This document shows, in pieces, positions 43,127 to 55,700 of a DNA stretch of 64,000 nucleotides. Source of the DNA: Epichloe hybrida (lineage: Eukaryota; Ascomycota; Sordariomycetes; Hypocreales; Clavicipitaceae); the NCBI GenBank assembly GCA_019022495.1, contig JAFEKR010000002.1, positions 1,736,001-1,800,000 on the forward strand, read 5' to 3'. Made by a program: the position numbers and the translations under genes. A model generated the notes under the pieces. That model saw only the letters and a program-made list of their open reading frames with translations, searched no databases and was not told the origin of the DNA. Numbering within the stretch: the stretch's first letter is position 1; each line of letters opens with the position of its first letter.

Positions 43127-46100
43127 TATAAAGTCCTTAGCCTTTATTATTTAAAGAAAGTAAATAAAATCACTATATTTAACATATTCTAAACCTTTTA
43201 TAAATCTATTAGTAATTATTTATTTAGTGCTAATTTATTAAAGATAAAAATCCCCTTAATAAGCTTTCTATATAATCTATTTATAGTATAAATTAATATA
43301 ATAAGTGTGTCCCTTATACTTCTTATTAAGCATATTAGCTTTTATATTCTAGCTATTTATAAATAGTAGTAATAGGCATAATTACTTAATCCTAAAGTTA
43401 TTAAGAAGTTAAGTAACCTAGAGTATTAAGAGGCTAGTTAGCGTAAGGTTAATAAATTTAGCTTCTATAAAGCTAAGGGCTATAAGAGTTTATTTCTTTA
43501 ATTACTGAAGGATATATCCTCTAGCAAGGGTTATAATATTCCCTATAGTTAAATGTCTTATATCTAGATTATTAGCAAGAGAGGTATTACTAAATCCCTT
43601 TACTTAAAGCATTAATTTAGGGTCTAAAGAACTATATTCTCTAAGAATAATTTCTAAATTATTTACTCCTATAAGGTATTGCTAAAGGTGTTTCTTAAGA
43701 TTCACATATACTTGCTTTAGTGTGGAATTTACACTATAAAGTTAATTAACTATAAATATAATATTAGGTTATATAAATACTAAAAGCTAGTTAAAGCTTC
43801 CTATATGTTTTACCTAGTTAAAGAGGTTATAATCTATATTAAGCTCTTTTTAATTAGCTAGAATAATAGTCTTTAGAAGCTAGGGAATGTTTAAAGTATT
43901 AAGGTTATTAATATTAAATTTCTTTATAATAGTCTATATATAAAGCCTTTAGTAAAGAAGTATAGTGTAATTAGTATAGTTATAGATAAATTTAATGCTA
44001 AGGAATAGCTTAATATTGCCTAAATGCTTTAATTTATAGTGTTTCTATAATTCCTTAATAATATTTATAATAATTATAAGGGTCTTTCCTATAATAATTA
44101 TATTATCTATATATAGGAGAAGTATAATATTATTATATTAAAAAATATAGAGTTTGCTTAATAGCCTCTTAAAGCCTTACTATTTAAGTTCCTTAGTAAT
44201 ATTATTTAGCTACTAAAGAGAAGAAATAAGTAAGCTATAAAGAGCTCTTTTAAGCTTATAGACTTTAGTTATACTATTAGAGTAGCTATAAGGTTATTTA
44301 ATATAGATATCTTCTTATGCTTTAGTATTAAGGAAGGTATTTATAATATTATATTATTACTAATTATAGTTAAAGGTAGTAATAAGTATATAAAATACTT
44401 ATAAAGAAACTAAGTATACTACTACTATATAGAGGTCCTTATTACTAAAGACCTTTATATTTTAGTCTTCTCTTATAACCTATCTTACCTTTAAATAGGG
44501 GTTATAATTAATTAAGTACTTTATAGTGTAAACCTATTAGCTATTAAAGATCTTTATATCTTTAGGAGTAAAGACTAAATCCTAGTAGTTTTTTTTTATA
44601 GATTTTAAGGAGTTCCTTCTTTTTAGTAAGTCTCTAAAAGATATAATAGTTATCTATAGCTTTAGCCTTATACTAATTAAACAGAATATTAATCTTTATA
44701 TTAGCTATATTAGCTACTTTAAGCATTAGGAACGCATATAAGGTAGTAATTTCCTTCACTTTATTATTATATAGGTTATTATTATAATAATAAATCACAA
44801 GGTTTAATTAATAAAATCCTAGAGAAAGGGCTTTCTTCTTACTAGATATTATAATATTAAGGTAATCTTAATATGTATTAGATTAAAGGGATTATCTTAG
44901 GGGCTTAGGTTTAGGTTTAAGTTATTATTAAATAATAGTATTATTATTATCTTTAGCTTCTTTATCTAGAAAGGCCCTAGGCTAATACCTTAGGAGAATA
45001 GCATTCTCTTTAATAATTTATTATTATTAGCTTATAAGGTCCCTTTAAGGAGGACTCTTAAAGGGCATTAGAAGAGAGCTCTAAGATAGTAAAGGCTTAG
45101 TCCTAGTAAGAGAATTATCTTCCTTCTTAAAAGAGTAGTAATTCTTATCTATTTCTAAGGAAACCAAAGGGTTATTTATAAAGTAAACTTTCTTCTATTT
45201 AATATTACTAATAGGCTAGGGATAAGGTTTCTCTATAGGTAAAACGTTAATAATATAATAGCTTTCTTTAGTAAAAGAAAGGTTAATAAAGTCTATAATA
45301 TAAATAGTCTTATTAGCCTTAAATTTAGTAAGCATAGATATATTCTTATTAAAGCATATATCCCTTATATATATAATCCTCTAATCTTTAGGGATCTAAA
45401 CCTTATAAAGGTAATATTTAGGGCTATTTATGCCTATAAGTTAACCCTTCTTAGCTTATAGCGCTATCTTCTATAATTAAACGCGATATTCGTTAGGAAT
45501 ATATATATATGTAATATATCCCTACGTGCGTAAGTGTTAAATTAAGTCGTTGTTTTTAAGGCCTAGGATATTAAATAATGCTTACTAAGGAGATTAATTA
45601 TCCTTATTACTATATATAAGTAATAAATTAGTGATTTTAGTTATATGCTTTATAGTATATAGCTAGAGAAGTTCTAGTAATTTAGCTTTAATTATTAAGG
45701 ATTATACTATCTTTATAAGGGTTTAACTAGTGTGTTTAATAAGGCCTTAATAAGTAGGAATATATAGAGCGCTAGTTTAATAGATAATTCCCTCCTTCTA
45801 ATAGAAGAGTTTAAACTTCTCTCTAAGGAATTTAGTTATATTATCTATATAGAAGTATTTAATAGTAAAGCTATTACTTATATTCTTAATAGTAGTCTTT
45901 TAAGCTTAAATTACTTTAACTACACTAGCTTTATTAATAGTTAGGATTACCTAGTAAAAGCATATATAGGCGTTAGTTATATATAATATATACTTCTTCT
46001 CTCTAAAGCCTTTAGGCTTATATTTAATAAAGTCCTAAAACACATAAGAAAGGAAAGTAGTTATATTATTAGAGTTCTCTTAATAAATTATCTAAGGGGC

Positions 46101-48387
46101 CTTTAATAGAAAGCAAGCTAAACACTAGAAATTAATTAAGGATATAGGGTTAATCTTAATTTCTACTTCTTTATAAGCTAGTATAATTTGTTCTTTCCTT
46201 ACGTGCCTAAGTCTCTTATATAAGAGGCTAAATTTTACCTTCTTAGTAATAGATTTACTTAATAAGGCTATAAAGTTAAATTAAGGTTCCTTCTCCCTAA
46301 GAATTAATATTAAAATATTAGACTTCTAGTTATAAGAAGCAATAATATTGCCTATAGACTTTAAGATTAATTAATCTTTAAATCTATCTATAATAATACC
46401 TCCTTACTTAAGAAAGCCTAGCAAAATTATATTAACTTTAGCCTTTAGTGCTTATTAGGCGTTAGAAAGTTCTAGATAGCATTTACTAATAGGGAGTTTA
46501 ATATTACTAATGCCTTTAATATTAAGTTATTCTCTATTACTTAATATTATTAGTCTAGTAATTATATTAGTTTTTAAATAAGTAAACTATTTAGTTATAT
46601 TAAATATATAAGTATTATATCTAGAGTTAAGAATATAGTTCTCCTTTATAAGGTAATTTACTATTATTTAAAAGGAATAGTCCTAGTTAATTACTATAAG
46701 AGAGAGATTACTTCCTATAGTAATAATATTAGAAGAGATAGTAGTAGTAGTTATAGTTAAGTTACCCTTTTTCTTTATTAAATTAGGCCTTTTCTCTAGA
46801 TAAAGTTTCTAATAATTATCCTTTAAATAAATTAGTTACCTAGGAGAGATTAAATAACTATAATCTAGCTTAATAGTCTTAGAGATTTTGTTTTTCTTTA
46901 TTAGAGCTTTACCTTTACCTTTTATATTAGTATTATTTTTATTATTCTTTTATTAGGTTATATAGTTAACCTTTTAGTCCTTCTAGGGCTTATTAGCTTT
47001 ATATATTAAATAAGTAAGCATGCCTTCTTTTATAAGCTTTAATTTAGAGAATCCCTTAATCTTCTAAGTATTATAAATATTAGGCATTAAGCCTTTAATT
47101 ACTTTAATAGTCTATAATACCTAGATAATATTAGGGATCTTTTTAATCTTATAAATTTGGTTTTAAAGGTTCTAGTAGTAGTCTAGCTAAGCTTATATTA
47201 TAGAGAAATTAGCCCTCTTAGACTAAGAGAACTATTATAGTAGTTTAATAATAGCTAAGTCTATCTTAAACCTGTAATTACTTTTAATTAATTATATTAT
47301 TTTAGTAACTAGTATTATATTAGTTTATCTAGCATATGTTAAATTCTTTTAGACTTATAAGGAGAGGCTTTACTATATAATAGAAAAGAGAATAATATAA
47401 TACTTATTAGTCTCTTAGGACTATAGAATTATTCTAGTTAAGTATAGTATAAGTTATATAATATAGACTTATATTTAGATTAAGATCTCCTATTCCTTAA
47501 AGTTCTTACCTCCTTTAAGAGAAGTAATAACTATAGTTCTTATATACTATGCCTTAGTAATATTATTAAGTTTAGTTAGATTAGGTTAGGTAGCTAGAAT
47601 AGTATTAGAAATACCTATATTAGCTATAATATAGGAAAGGAAAGGTAAGGTTATATATTAGAATTTATATACTTCTATTACTATATGTATTTAATACTAA
47701 TTATTATTAATTTAGTCTAATAGGAGTTATAGTAGTAGCTCTCTAAGGATTAAATTACTATATAGCTACTAATATATAAAGATATAAAGTTAAGAATATA
47801 AGTAGCTTAAAAGGCGTTTTTAAATGCCCCTAAATGTTTTACCTTAGCCTAGTTAAAGGGCAATGCTTTACCTAGAATTTACTATACTTACTTTACTTGC
47901 TTTACTATATACTACTTTACCCTAGATAGTAATAAATCTAGATTATTAGTTTTAGGTACCTAAGGTAGTTCTATAAGGAATATCTTATTCTAGCTTACTA
48001 TTTACTAAGATTTACCTAGAAGGGATTAACTTTTTATATATATTATAAAGATTATATAGTATTAAGTAATGTGTAAGTTTATAGCTTAGAGAAAAATTAT
48101 TATACTTATAAATTAGAAAAATAACGCATAAAGGTTATATATTTAATTCCTAGTTATATAAAATTTTTATAGCTTTTATATATATAAAAGGAAGCTAAAT
48201 TATAATTAATTTAATCTTAACTTATATAGTATTATTAGTTTTAGGTAAGGAAAGGGAATCTTTATGCTATCCTATAAGTTAAGTAATTTACTTTAATAAG
48301 ATATTAGGAAAAGATATATAATTATATATAAGGCTATAATAGTTAGATAAAGGAAAAGGATAAAAAGGAAGGTAAGAGCGTAATTAT
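43127..48387 (-). pseudogene. Copia gag-pol remnant
   Basis: The only region of the copia interior not occupied by other elements. The minus strand near 44,085-44,125 translates as LLLYIDNIIIIGK, a RIP-altered copia reverse-transcriptase YVDD motif (D-to-N by G-to-A). Stops (TAA/TAG) from C-to-T changes occur throughout all frames. From the minus orientation, gag should lie toward 48 kb and RNase H toward 43.2 kb. No domain is intact. Confidence 0.75.
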
Positions 48388-48406
48388 AAGCGCTAGGCTT
48401 ATAACC
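48388..48406 (-). promoter_or_regulatory. Primer-binding site, initiator-tRNA-Met internal type
   Basis: Directly inside the right LTR, the minus strand reads GGTTATAAGCCTAGCGCTT. It matches the complement of the anticodon-loop region of eukaryotic initiator tRNA-Met (GGTTATGAGCCCAGCGC) apart from one G-to-A and one C-to-T change, both RIP-type, and a two-base gap. Copia elements are known to prime from such half-tRNA fragments. Confidence 0.65.
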
Positions 48407-48675
48407 TATAAAATAATACAAGCGAAGGCAAAGAGTAATTAGAAGAGAAGATAATAATGTAAAATTACTATCTAGGAATTTAAAATCTAGAAAAGAAAAG
48501 GGAAGCTTATAAGCTTTAAATCTATAAGTAATAAATCTAGGTCTTTAAACAAAACCTGCAATAAACCGCGATATTAAACGCAATGCGGGAAGCTGCATTA
48601 TTAAACGAAGAGGGGATGACAAGAGTAATGCCTGATATCTGAGGCTACGATGTGAGGCTGTGAATATCCTTAACA
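48407..48675 (-). repeat. Copia element LTR (5' LTR in coding direction)
   Basis: 269 bp matching 30225-30493 with only C/T and G/A type differences. The first ~90 bp (inner end) is mutated (TATAAAATAATACAAGC for TGTGGAATGATGCAGGC), while the last ~110 bp (outer end) is nearly unmutated. Confidence 0.92.
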
Positions 48676-49104
48676 CATGGCACCCGCATCCGCAGCAAGC
48701 TGTGACCCAGGGCCCTCGTAGGCGTACACCTCGGGAACAATCACAGTTGATAGGTTGCGGCCCACGAAACGCATAGTCGAAACCTCGCACGCAATTGTGT
48801 AAAGTTCGTCTTCTTCGCTGATTGTTGATAGCGAGTCAGGGTGCCGGGGCAATCGAACGCGGGCAATCATCAGGCTGTCGTCCTCAGCTACCATCTCGAA
48901 ACAGACCCAGAACTGCCCTGCCGAAAATGGATCGCTCATAGACAGTTTCTGCCCTTTGATGAGCTCGGCATGGCGCAAAAGTGCGTTCTTGTTGAGCTTA
49001 GTGATCGATTCCTGCAAGCGTTCTTTCATACCGTTGTAATCCCAACCATCGAAAGAAGTCCATCGTGTGCTCGGGCGGGTTTTGGATCTCAGGGGTTCGT
49101 CCAT
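48676..49104 (-). pseudogene. APH-family phosphotransferase gene, N-terminal half (split by transposon)
   Basis: ATG 49104 opens 143 codons ending exactly at the target duplication (GCC ATG), after which the copia LTR adds only Cys and a stop. Recognisable parts are WTSFDGWDYNGMKERL, QFWVCFEMVAEDDSLMIARV, RLPRHP and VPEVYAYEGPGSQLAADAGA, the usual N-lobe of fungal APH proteins just before the YMLLEGF segment found at 30,219. GC content and codon use are normal, unlike the DNA on both sides. A second LTR element begins 214 bp upstream of the start codon, so the promoter is also cut off. A truncated N-lobe without the catalytic loop should be inactive. Confidence 0.9.
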
Positions 49105-49318
49105 GTCTGGGTGGTGAAAGGTTTTGTCTTGACGGGAATAAGGGCAGGTAGCAGCTTAGCTAAGCCCCCAAAAAAGACGTTGATGATATTGAGGACATCG
49201 CTAAAAGGTAAAAGACGTGCTAGGCATCAAAGTCATATAATATTTGAATTTTAATTACATTTGTAGTATAATTAAAATTAATATAGTGCGTATATTTAAC
49301 TAAGAGCTAAGGGTTCGA
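49105..49318. other. Remaining APH promoter stub
   Basis: 214 bp of moderately AT-rich DNA between the APH start codon and the next transposon. The outer ~60 bp are TpA-rich. The last five bases, TTCGA (49314-49318), would be the target duplication of the downstream element; its partner lies beyond the window. Confidence 0.5.
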
Positions 49319-49539
49319 TGTCACGGCTTGCACCAAAAGGTTATAAACGAAGTGATAGCTAAGACTATTGCAGTTACTACTAGATAGATACTAGCTAGGG
49401 GTAGGTGCGTAAAGGTTTTAATCTCTAACCTAGCACTAATAATATTTATAGTCTTTAATAAATACCTTACTTTATAAGCATATAGCTATCTTATAGCTAG
49501 CTAGCCTCTTTATTATTTATATAGCCTAAAGGTTCTTTA
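49319..49539 (-). repeat. Second gypsy LTR, left copy (at least 221 bp)
   Basis: The visible match to 63780-64000 covers this span. The true end is unknown because the right copy is cut by the window. The outer end is well preserved (TGTCACGGCTTGCACC, GGTAGGTGCGTAAAGG). Confidence 0.85.
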
Positions 49540-52445
49540 AAGACTTACTTTAATAAATATTCTATCTCTAACCTTTACGCTCCTAATATAATACCTCCCT
49601 TATATATAATTAACCTTAATTATAAAATAAGCTACTTACTTAAGGTATAGTTACTATATTAAAGCTTTATAAGGAAAATAAGATAAAGTACCTTATATTT
49701 AGATATATAAGTAAATAAAAAGAAATAATAATAATAATATTACTAATTAAAAATAACCCCCCTTATTATAGTTAGTAATATCTAAATAGTAGCTTATATA
49801 TAGCTTTAATATAGTAAAATAAATATTATTACCTATTATATAGCTAGAAAAAAAAATAACCTATATTAATTTTTATAATTAGTTTAAATAAATAAGATAC
49901 CTAATACTATAGTTTTAAATAGTCTAACTAAAGGGCTTATATTATAGTTACTATAAGTTTATAGCTATTAGGTATATATATATTTAGTAATACTAATAGT
50001 TATTATTATAATTTATAAATTACCTATATATAGTGTATTAAATTACTTAAGGGGTCTAGGGTTAATATAAAAAAGACTAATTTTTCCCCCTTTTTATACA
50101 CTTCCTTTCTCTTATAATATCCCTTAACCTTATAAGTTACCCTTACTAGCTAAGTAATAGCTCTCTTATTACTATTACTTAGTAATTACTAATCTCTTTT
50201 AGTCTGTAATTATTATTATTATTTATCCTTATTTATCTTAGTTTTTTACTCTTATCTTAGCTTATAAGTTTATACTCTTACTAGTATAACTTCTTTATTA
50301 GTTTATTATAGCTAACTTATAGCTAGTTTACTATATCTAAGTCTTATACCTAAACTTTACCTTTATTAATACCTTAAGAAAATCTATTAACTAAAAAATC
50401 TCCTATAAAGTCTCCTATAAAGTTTTCTTTAAAGTAAACTTCTTTTAAAATCTTATTATAAGTTTATTATATTCTTATAGTATCTTTATTACTAACTTAC
50501 TACTAGTAAAATAACTTTAAAAAAGATTCTATATATATACTATTATTAGTAAGTAATAATATAAAATATTCTCCTAAAAAATAATACTTATAAGATTCTA
50601 GGATACTTTATTAATAAAAAAACCTTTCCTAGCTAAATATAATAAATCTTTAAGTATAACTTCTTTACTTACTTATTACTTCTTTATAGCTAATATTTAA
50701 TAGGCTATTTAATAAAATATACTTATTACTTCTAAAATAATAAAAACTATATTATAGTATATCTCTCTTAACTAGAATTTACCTAGTTATTACTAATATA
50801 CTACTAGACTTTAGCTTAAATTATATAGCTTTATAATAGGCTATTTAAACTTATTAAAGTTACTTCTAAAGGTAGCTATTACTATTAAAATAAAGTAAGT
50901 ATAATCCTATTTCCTAAATACTAGATTACTACTAACTTATTACTAGCTTATTATAAAAGTAAAGAAAAAGCTATAAAATACTATTTTAGTTTATAAAAAT
51001 TCTAATAAGTATAATTATATTTACTATACTTAAATATTTACTAATATTACTTATAAGGTAAAATATAATAAATATACTATAATAGTATTACTAAGTAAAA
51101 CTATAAATTTAAAGACTTAAATTAATATTTTAAACTATCTTTACTTTATAGCTTAAAATATCCTAAAGGTAAGCTTTCTTAATATATATAGCTAATACTT
51201 AATTAACTTACTAGTAGTTTATACTAAATACTATTAATTTACTTAAATATATTAGTTTTATTAAGCTTCTTAGTATACTTTAGGTTTATATATATAAAGA
51301 GAGAGATTCTAATAATAAAGATACTCCTAAGGCCTCTTTCTTTATAGTTCCTATAGCTATTACTAATAATAAAAGACTAGTAGTCTTAGGGACTAACTCT
51401 ATTATAAAGGGATAAGTACTTAGTAGCTATATAATAGATTATTTAAGTTATCTAAGTAAATTAACTTTATTTTCTAATATCTTTAGTATATTAACTTATA
51501 AATTATAATTACCTTATATTAACTTTACTACTTAGCTATTACTTATAGTTATTAATAATTTCTTTAGTAATAAAATCCCTTTTTAATACCTAGGAATTCT
51601 TTAAAGTATTATAGCTTTTTTATTTAACTAGATATTTATAATACCTTTTATTATAGTAATATATAATACTTCTCTTAACTTTAAACTCTTATTTATTATC
51701 TTTAATAGTATCTTATAATAAGAATATATTTTCTATATTTATTAGGTTCTTTTTAAAAGGTTTAAGACTAGTAATATTAAATATATTATATAATTAAGTC
51801 CTAGGTAGTAATATTAATTAATACACTAATTTATAACTTCTAATTACCTTTTTAATCTTATAAGGGCCTAAGTACTTTATAGCTAGCTTCTTATTAGGGT
51901 ATCTTAGGTTAATATTCTTTATTAATAATAAAATATAGTTACTAACTTTAAACCTTATTAGAGTTCTTTTCTAATTATAATATTTTTTATACTAAGTTTA
52001 TAAGTTACTTAAAAGCTACTTAATTATAATATACTTCTCTCTTAGTACTATTAGCTTAATTATTTACTAAAGGTATATTTACTATTACTTACTATAAACC
52101 TCTAGGATTATAACCTTATAATGCCTTTACTAGTGTATAGCTATATATTAAATAATTACTTATATTATATGTAAATTACGCTATTAATAGGTTATTTACC
52201 TAATTAGTCTATTTAGTATAAGTAAAAGCCCTTAAATAATATTCTAAGACTTAGTTTAAATATTTTATCTAGCTATTTATCTAGGGGTAAAAAGTAATAC
52301 TAAGTAGCTACTTAGTTATAAGAAAATAATAAAAAGTTATCTAGAAACCACTAGTAAATATAAAACCTTAGTTTACTATAATACTTTCTAGGGCTTTATA
52401 GTCTCTAAAAATATATTCTAAGAATATAGTTACTAGCCTATTACT
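49540..52445 (-). pseudogene. Second gypsy element interior, downstream part
   Basis: From the minus direction this stretch should hold the integrase and 3' end of pol. It is so TpA-rich that I see only stop-filled frames and no motif I can name with confidence. Confidence 0.5.
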
Positions 52446-52450
52446 AGTTA

Positions 52451-52738
52451 TGTGGCTTCCTTCGGACCTTCGGACAATAGATAGTCTAACCATAGCCAAA
52501 GAGTAGAGCTACCAAAGGGATGCACGCAATGCGATTAGATGCATTATAAGCTACCCTGCTCTATTAGTAGTAGCACCACACTATAGCCTTACTTTTCCCC
52601 CTTTTCGCTTACTTTCTTTTCTAGCTAGATTTCTCTTCTTCTCCTTCTTCTTCTCTCTCTTAGTTATTAGCTATTATTATTAACTTTATTAAATTCAACC
52701 CCTTTACACTAGTGTAACATTCCTTAGTGTAACTAACA
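52451..52738 (+). repeat. Second copia LTR, left (5')
   Basis: 288 bp. The first ~130 bp are almost unmutated (CTTCGGACCTTCGGACAATA, GCACGCAATGCGATTAGATG) and the last ~60 bp are mutated relative to the right LTR. Confidence 0.92.
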
Positions 52739-55700
52739 CTAATTAGTAGTTAACTATAACTATAAATAAGTTAAGTATTACAAGAAGAGACATTTTTACA
52801 GACACTATAGCCACTACCCCTTATTATGCTAAATTAACGGTTATTACAGTAAAGAGGCATAACTATAGAGTGTGCTAAAGGAAAATAAACTAGAATCCTA
52901 GTAATAGGCTTATTAGGCTTCTAAGAGATTAATCTATTTACTCTTAGGCCTTTAGGATATTTAGTTAATTATTAATCTTATTATCTATTACAAGAAAACT
53001 AACTAAATAACTAAATCTATTACTATAAGGTATTTCATTTAAACCTAATATTAAAAACAACCCTTAGCTAAGCTAGCTAATCTATATAACCTCCCCTTAC
53101 ACTCTCTTTATAACCCTTTTTCTCTCTTTATAGCTTTTTATGCCTTAGTATTCTAGGCATTAAGTTACTTTTGCTTCTATGCTATCTTTATAGCCTATTC
53201 TTTCCTTTTTACTATTTTTCCTTCTTTTACACTTTCTCCGTTATTTTTTATTATTTCCCTTTATTTATCCTATTAACCCTATTAATCCTACTAATCCTAT
53301 TTATCCTATTCTATTTATCCTATTTATTCTATCCTGTTTATCCTATTTATCCTGTTTATCCTATTTATTTTATAAGTAAAGCTCTAGGCTTTATTATATT
53401 AATTATAGCACTTTTACCCTATTTTTATTAGCCTTATTAATTTAAGACTAATATTACTAGAGGGATAAAACCAGAGGGTAAAAAAATAATAAGGGGCACT
53501 CCCTAAAACACACCCCTTTTCTCTAAACCCTTATAAGTATCTTTAAAGATAACTATCCTTAAAAAACCTTAAGAGAATAAACTCTTACTATATCTATAAT
53601 CACTTACTAGCAAGCTTATAAGAGATTAGAAAGAATCTAATAATCTAGATCCTAAGACTACTATATAGCCTAAGCTTAATAATTATATTATAGGGTTTAT
53701 TAACCTTAGTAAGCATTAAGGCTAGAGAGATAATAACCTCTAGGAATTATTCTAAGAGGACTTTAAAGGCTAGTCTAAGGATACCTTTAAAAGAGCAAAT
53801 AAGGATATTATAAAAGAGCTATATAACTCTCTATAAGATTATAGTGTTCTTATTAAACAAGGCCTAGGATATCTAATCCTAGCATTGCTTAAAGAAGTGC
53901 TTTATTAAATAATAATGCCTTATTAGCTAGAAGAAAGGTTAAGACCCTCTAAACCGCCTTAAATATAACCTTTATAGGCTACTGCTATAAAGACCTTATC
54001 TAATATTCCTAGCTCCTAAAGGGAATAATTACTATATCCTTTATAAGAACCCCTATAATAATCTTAGTTATATTAGGAGCTTAACCCTTAATAGTTTAAT
54101 TTCCCTCCCTAATACCTTCTTTTTAATAAGTAAATTACAAAGAAAATCTCTAAGCTTATAAAGATATATAAGGATAGTAACTACTATAGTAAAAAGCTAT
54201 ATAACTTTCTCTTACTAAAGCTTATACTCTTTAAGAGTAAGTATAACTAAATTAACCTCCTTAAGTTACATTTTAGTAAAGCATTCCCTATTATATTAAT
54301 AGGAGATACTAAATAGTACTTTCTTAATTACCTTACTAGTAAGAACCTCTTATATAAAGAGATAATTATAAATATTTATTAATGCTTTAAGATAAAGAGT
54401 AATTAATAATTTTACTAATATAAATAAAGTAATATAACTCTTAAGAATATTATTACTTAGAACCCTAATAAAACTAAGCTTAAGTGCCTTAAGATTTTAT
54501 TAACTACCTTAAAGAGAGTCTATAAAGGGCTATACCCCTTTAATATAGTGAATATAGAGCTTTATAAGTAAACCTTAAATATAGTCTTTAGTATCCCTAA
54601 ATATTAGGTAGTAAAGTATATACACACACTAGGCTTTAAGAACCTTACTAGTAATCTCTATAAATTAATTATAATTACAAAGAGTAATATAAGGAGTAAC
54701 TAATACTACTAGTATTAAGATAAAGACTTATTAAAGGTAATGTTTATAGACTGCTAATATAGCTAATAGAATTAAAGAGACTAAGGAAAAGAAAGTTATT
54801 ATAGTAACTCTAAATAACCTAAGTAATGCTTTATCTATAGTAAGAGTAGCTACTAGTTATTAAATTACACTAATACTAAATATTAAAAAGAGAAAGAGAG
54901 GTAGTAAGCTAGTAAGAACTATTATTTACCTCCTATAGAAAAGAAGTTTTAGGTATTCCTTGCTTTATTTAAAGGAAATAATAGTAATAATAAAGAGGAA
55001 ATAAAAGACTAGGAAACATAGCTTAAGGCCTTTACTTAGGACTAAGATAATAGTAATAATAATATTAAGAAGAAGCTATTATTAAAGGCATAACTTAGTA
55101 TTACATAATTCTTTTACGTAGGATTATAAATAATAAATAACATTAATATCCTTATAACGCTTAAGAATTAAGCTTTTTAACACGCCTTACTTAAGCAAGA
55201 GCTATACCTTAAAGAGGCTTCTAATAAAGATAATTTAATTTATTATACCTCTAAAGGACGCTATTTTAAAGAGATCTTTAGAGGAATTATGCTAGATATA
55301 GGAGCCTTAGGCTAATTAACTACTAGTCTAGCATAAGCCAAAGCCTTACTAAGATTAATGCTATTATTAATAATTAAACCCTATAACCTAGAAGTTATTT
55401 ACTTTAGTGCTAGATTAGTAATAACACGTAGCGTTATTTATATACCTATAAAGCTTAGCTAAATTAACTTCTATATCCTTAATACTACTATACCCTTTCT
55501 CTTTTCCCTTACTAATATAAATAAAATAAAGGTTAAGATTAATAACCTTACTAATATATTAATTTAAAACAATAAGACTATACCTATTATATATAAATAG
55601 GGCTACCCTTAGTGGCTTCTAGAGGTAAGAGAAACCGCCGCTTTTTACCTATTAGAAGGAGAGATTTATTAACTTTACTAAAGGTTTAGTTATCCCTTAA

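Larger units (their letters stand above)
30225..48675 (-). mobile_element. Ty1/copia-type LTR retrotransposon carrying nested insertions
   Basis: The element is bounded by 269-bp LTRs (30225-30493 and 48407-48675), begins TG, ends CA, and is flanked by the 5-bp duplication CATGG (30220-30224 and 48676-48680). The inner gypsy element accounts for 12.5 kb. Without it and one CCCTT copy, the copia element is about 5.9 kb, a normal size. Coding direction is minus: a tRNA-Met-like primer site adjoins the right LTR, a purine-rich AGGGGTGG adjoins the left LTR, and a reverse-transcriptase motif lies near 44,100. The sequence is heavily RIP-mutated and has no surviving long ORF. Confidence 0.92.

Noticed and set aside
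48545..48790. 81-residue minus-strand ORF crossing the copia LTR/APH boundary
   Set aside because: It is out of frame with the APH half and starts in its interior; it is only a chance frame across the junction.
53171..53431. 86-residue hydrophobic ORF (many Ile, Leu, Phe, Tyr)
   Set aside because: It is a translation of T-rich tandem TTTATCCTATT-like repeats within the RIP-mutated copia 2 leader. The membrane-like look is a composition artefact.
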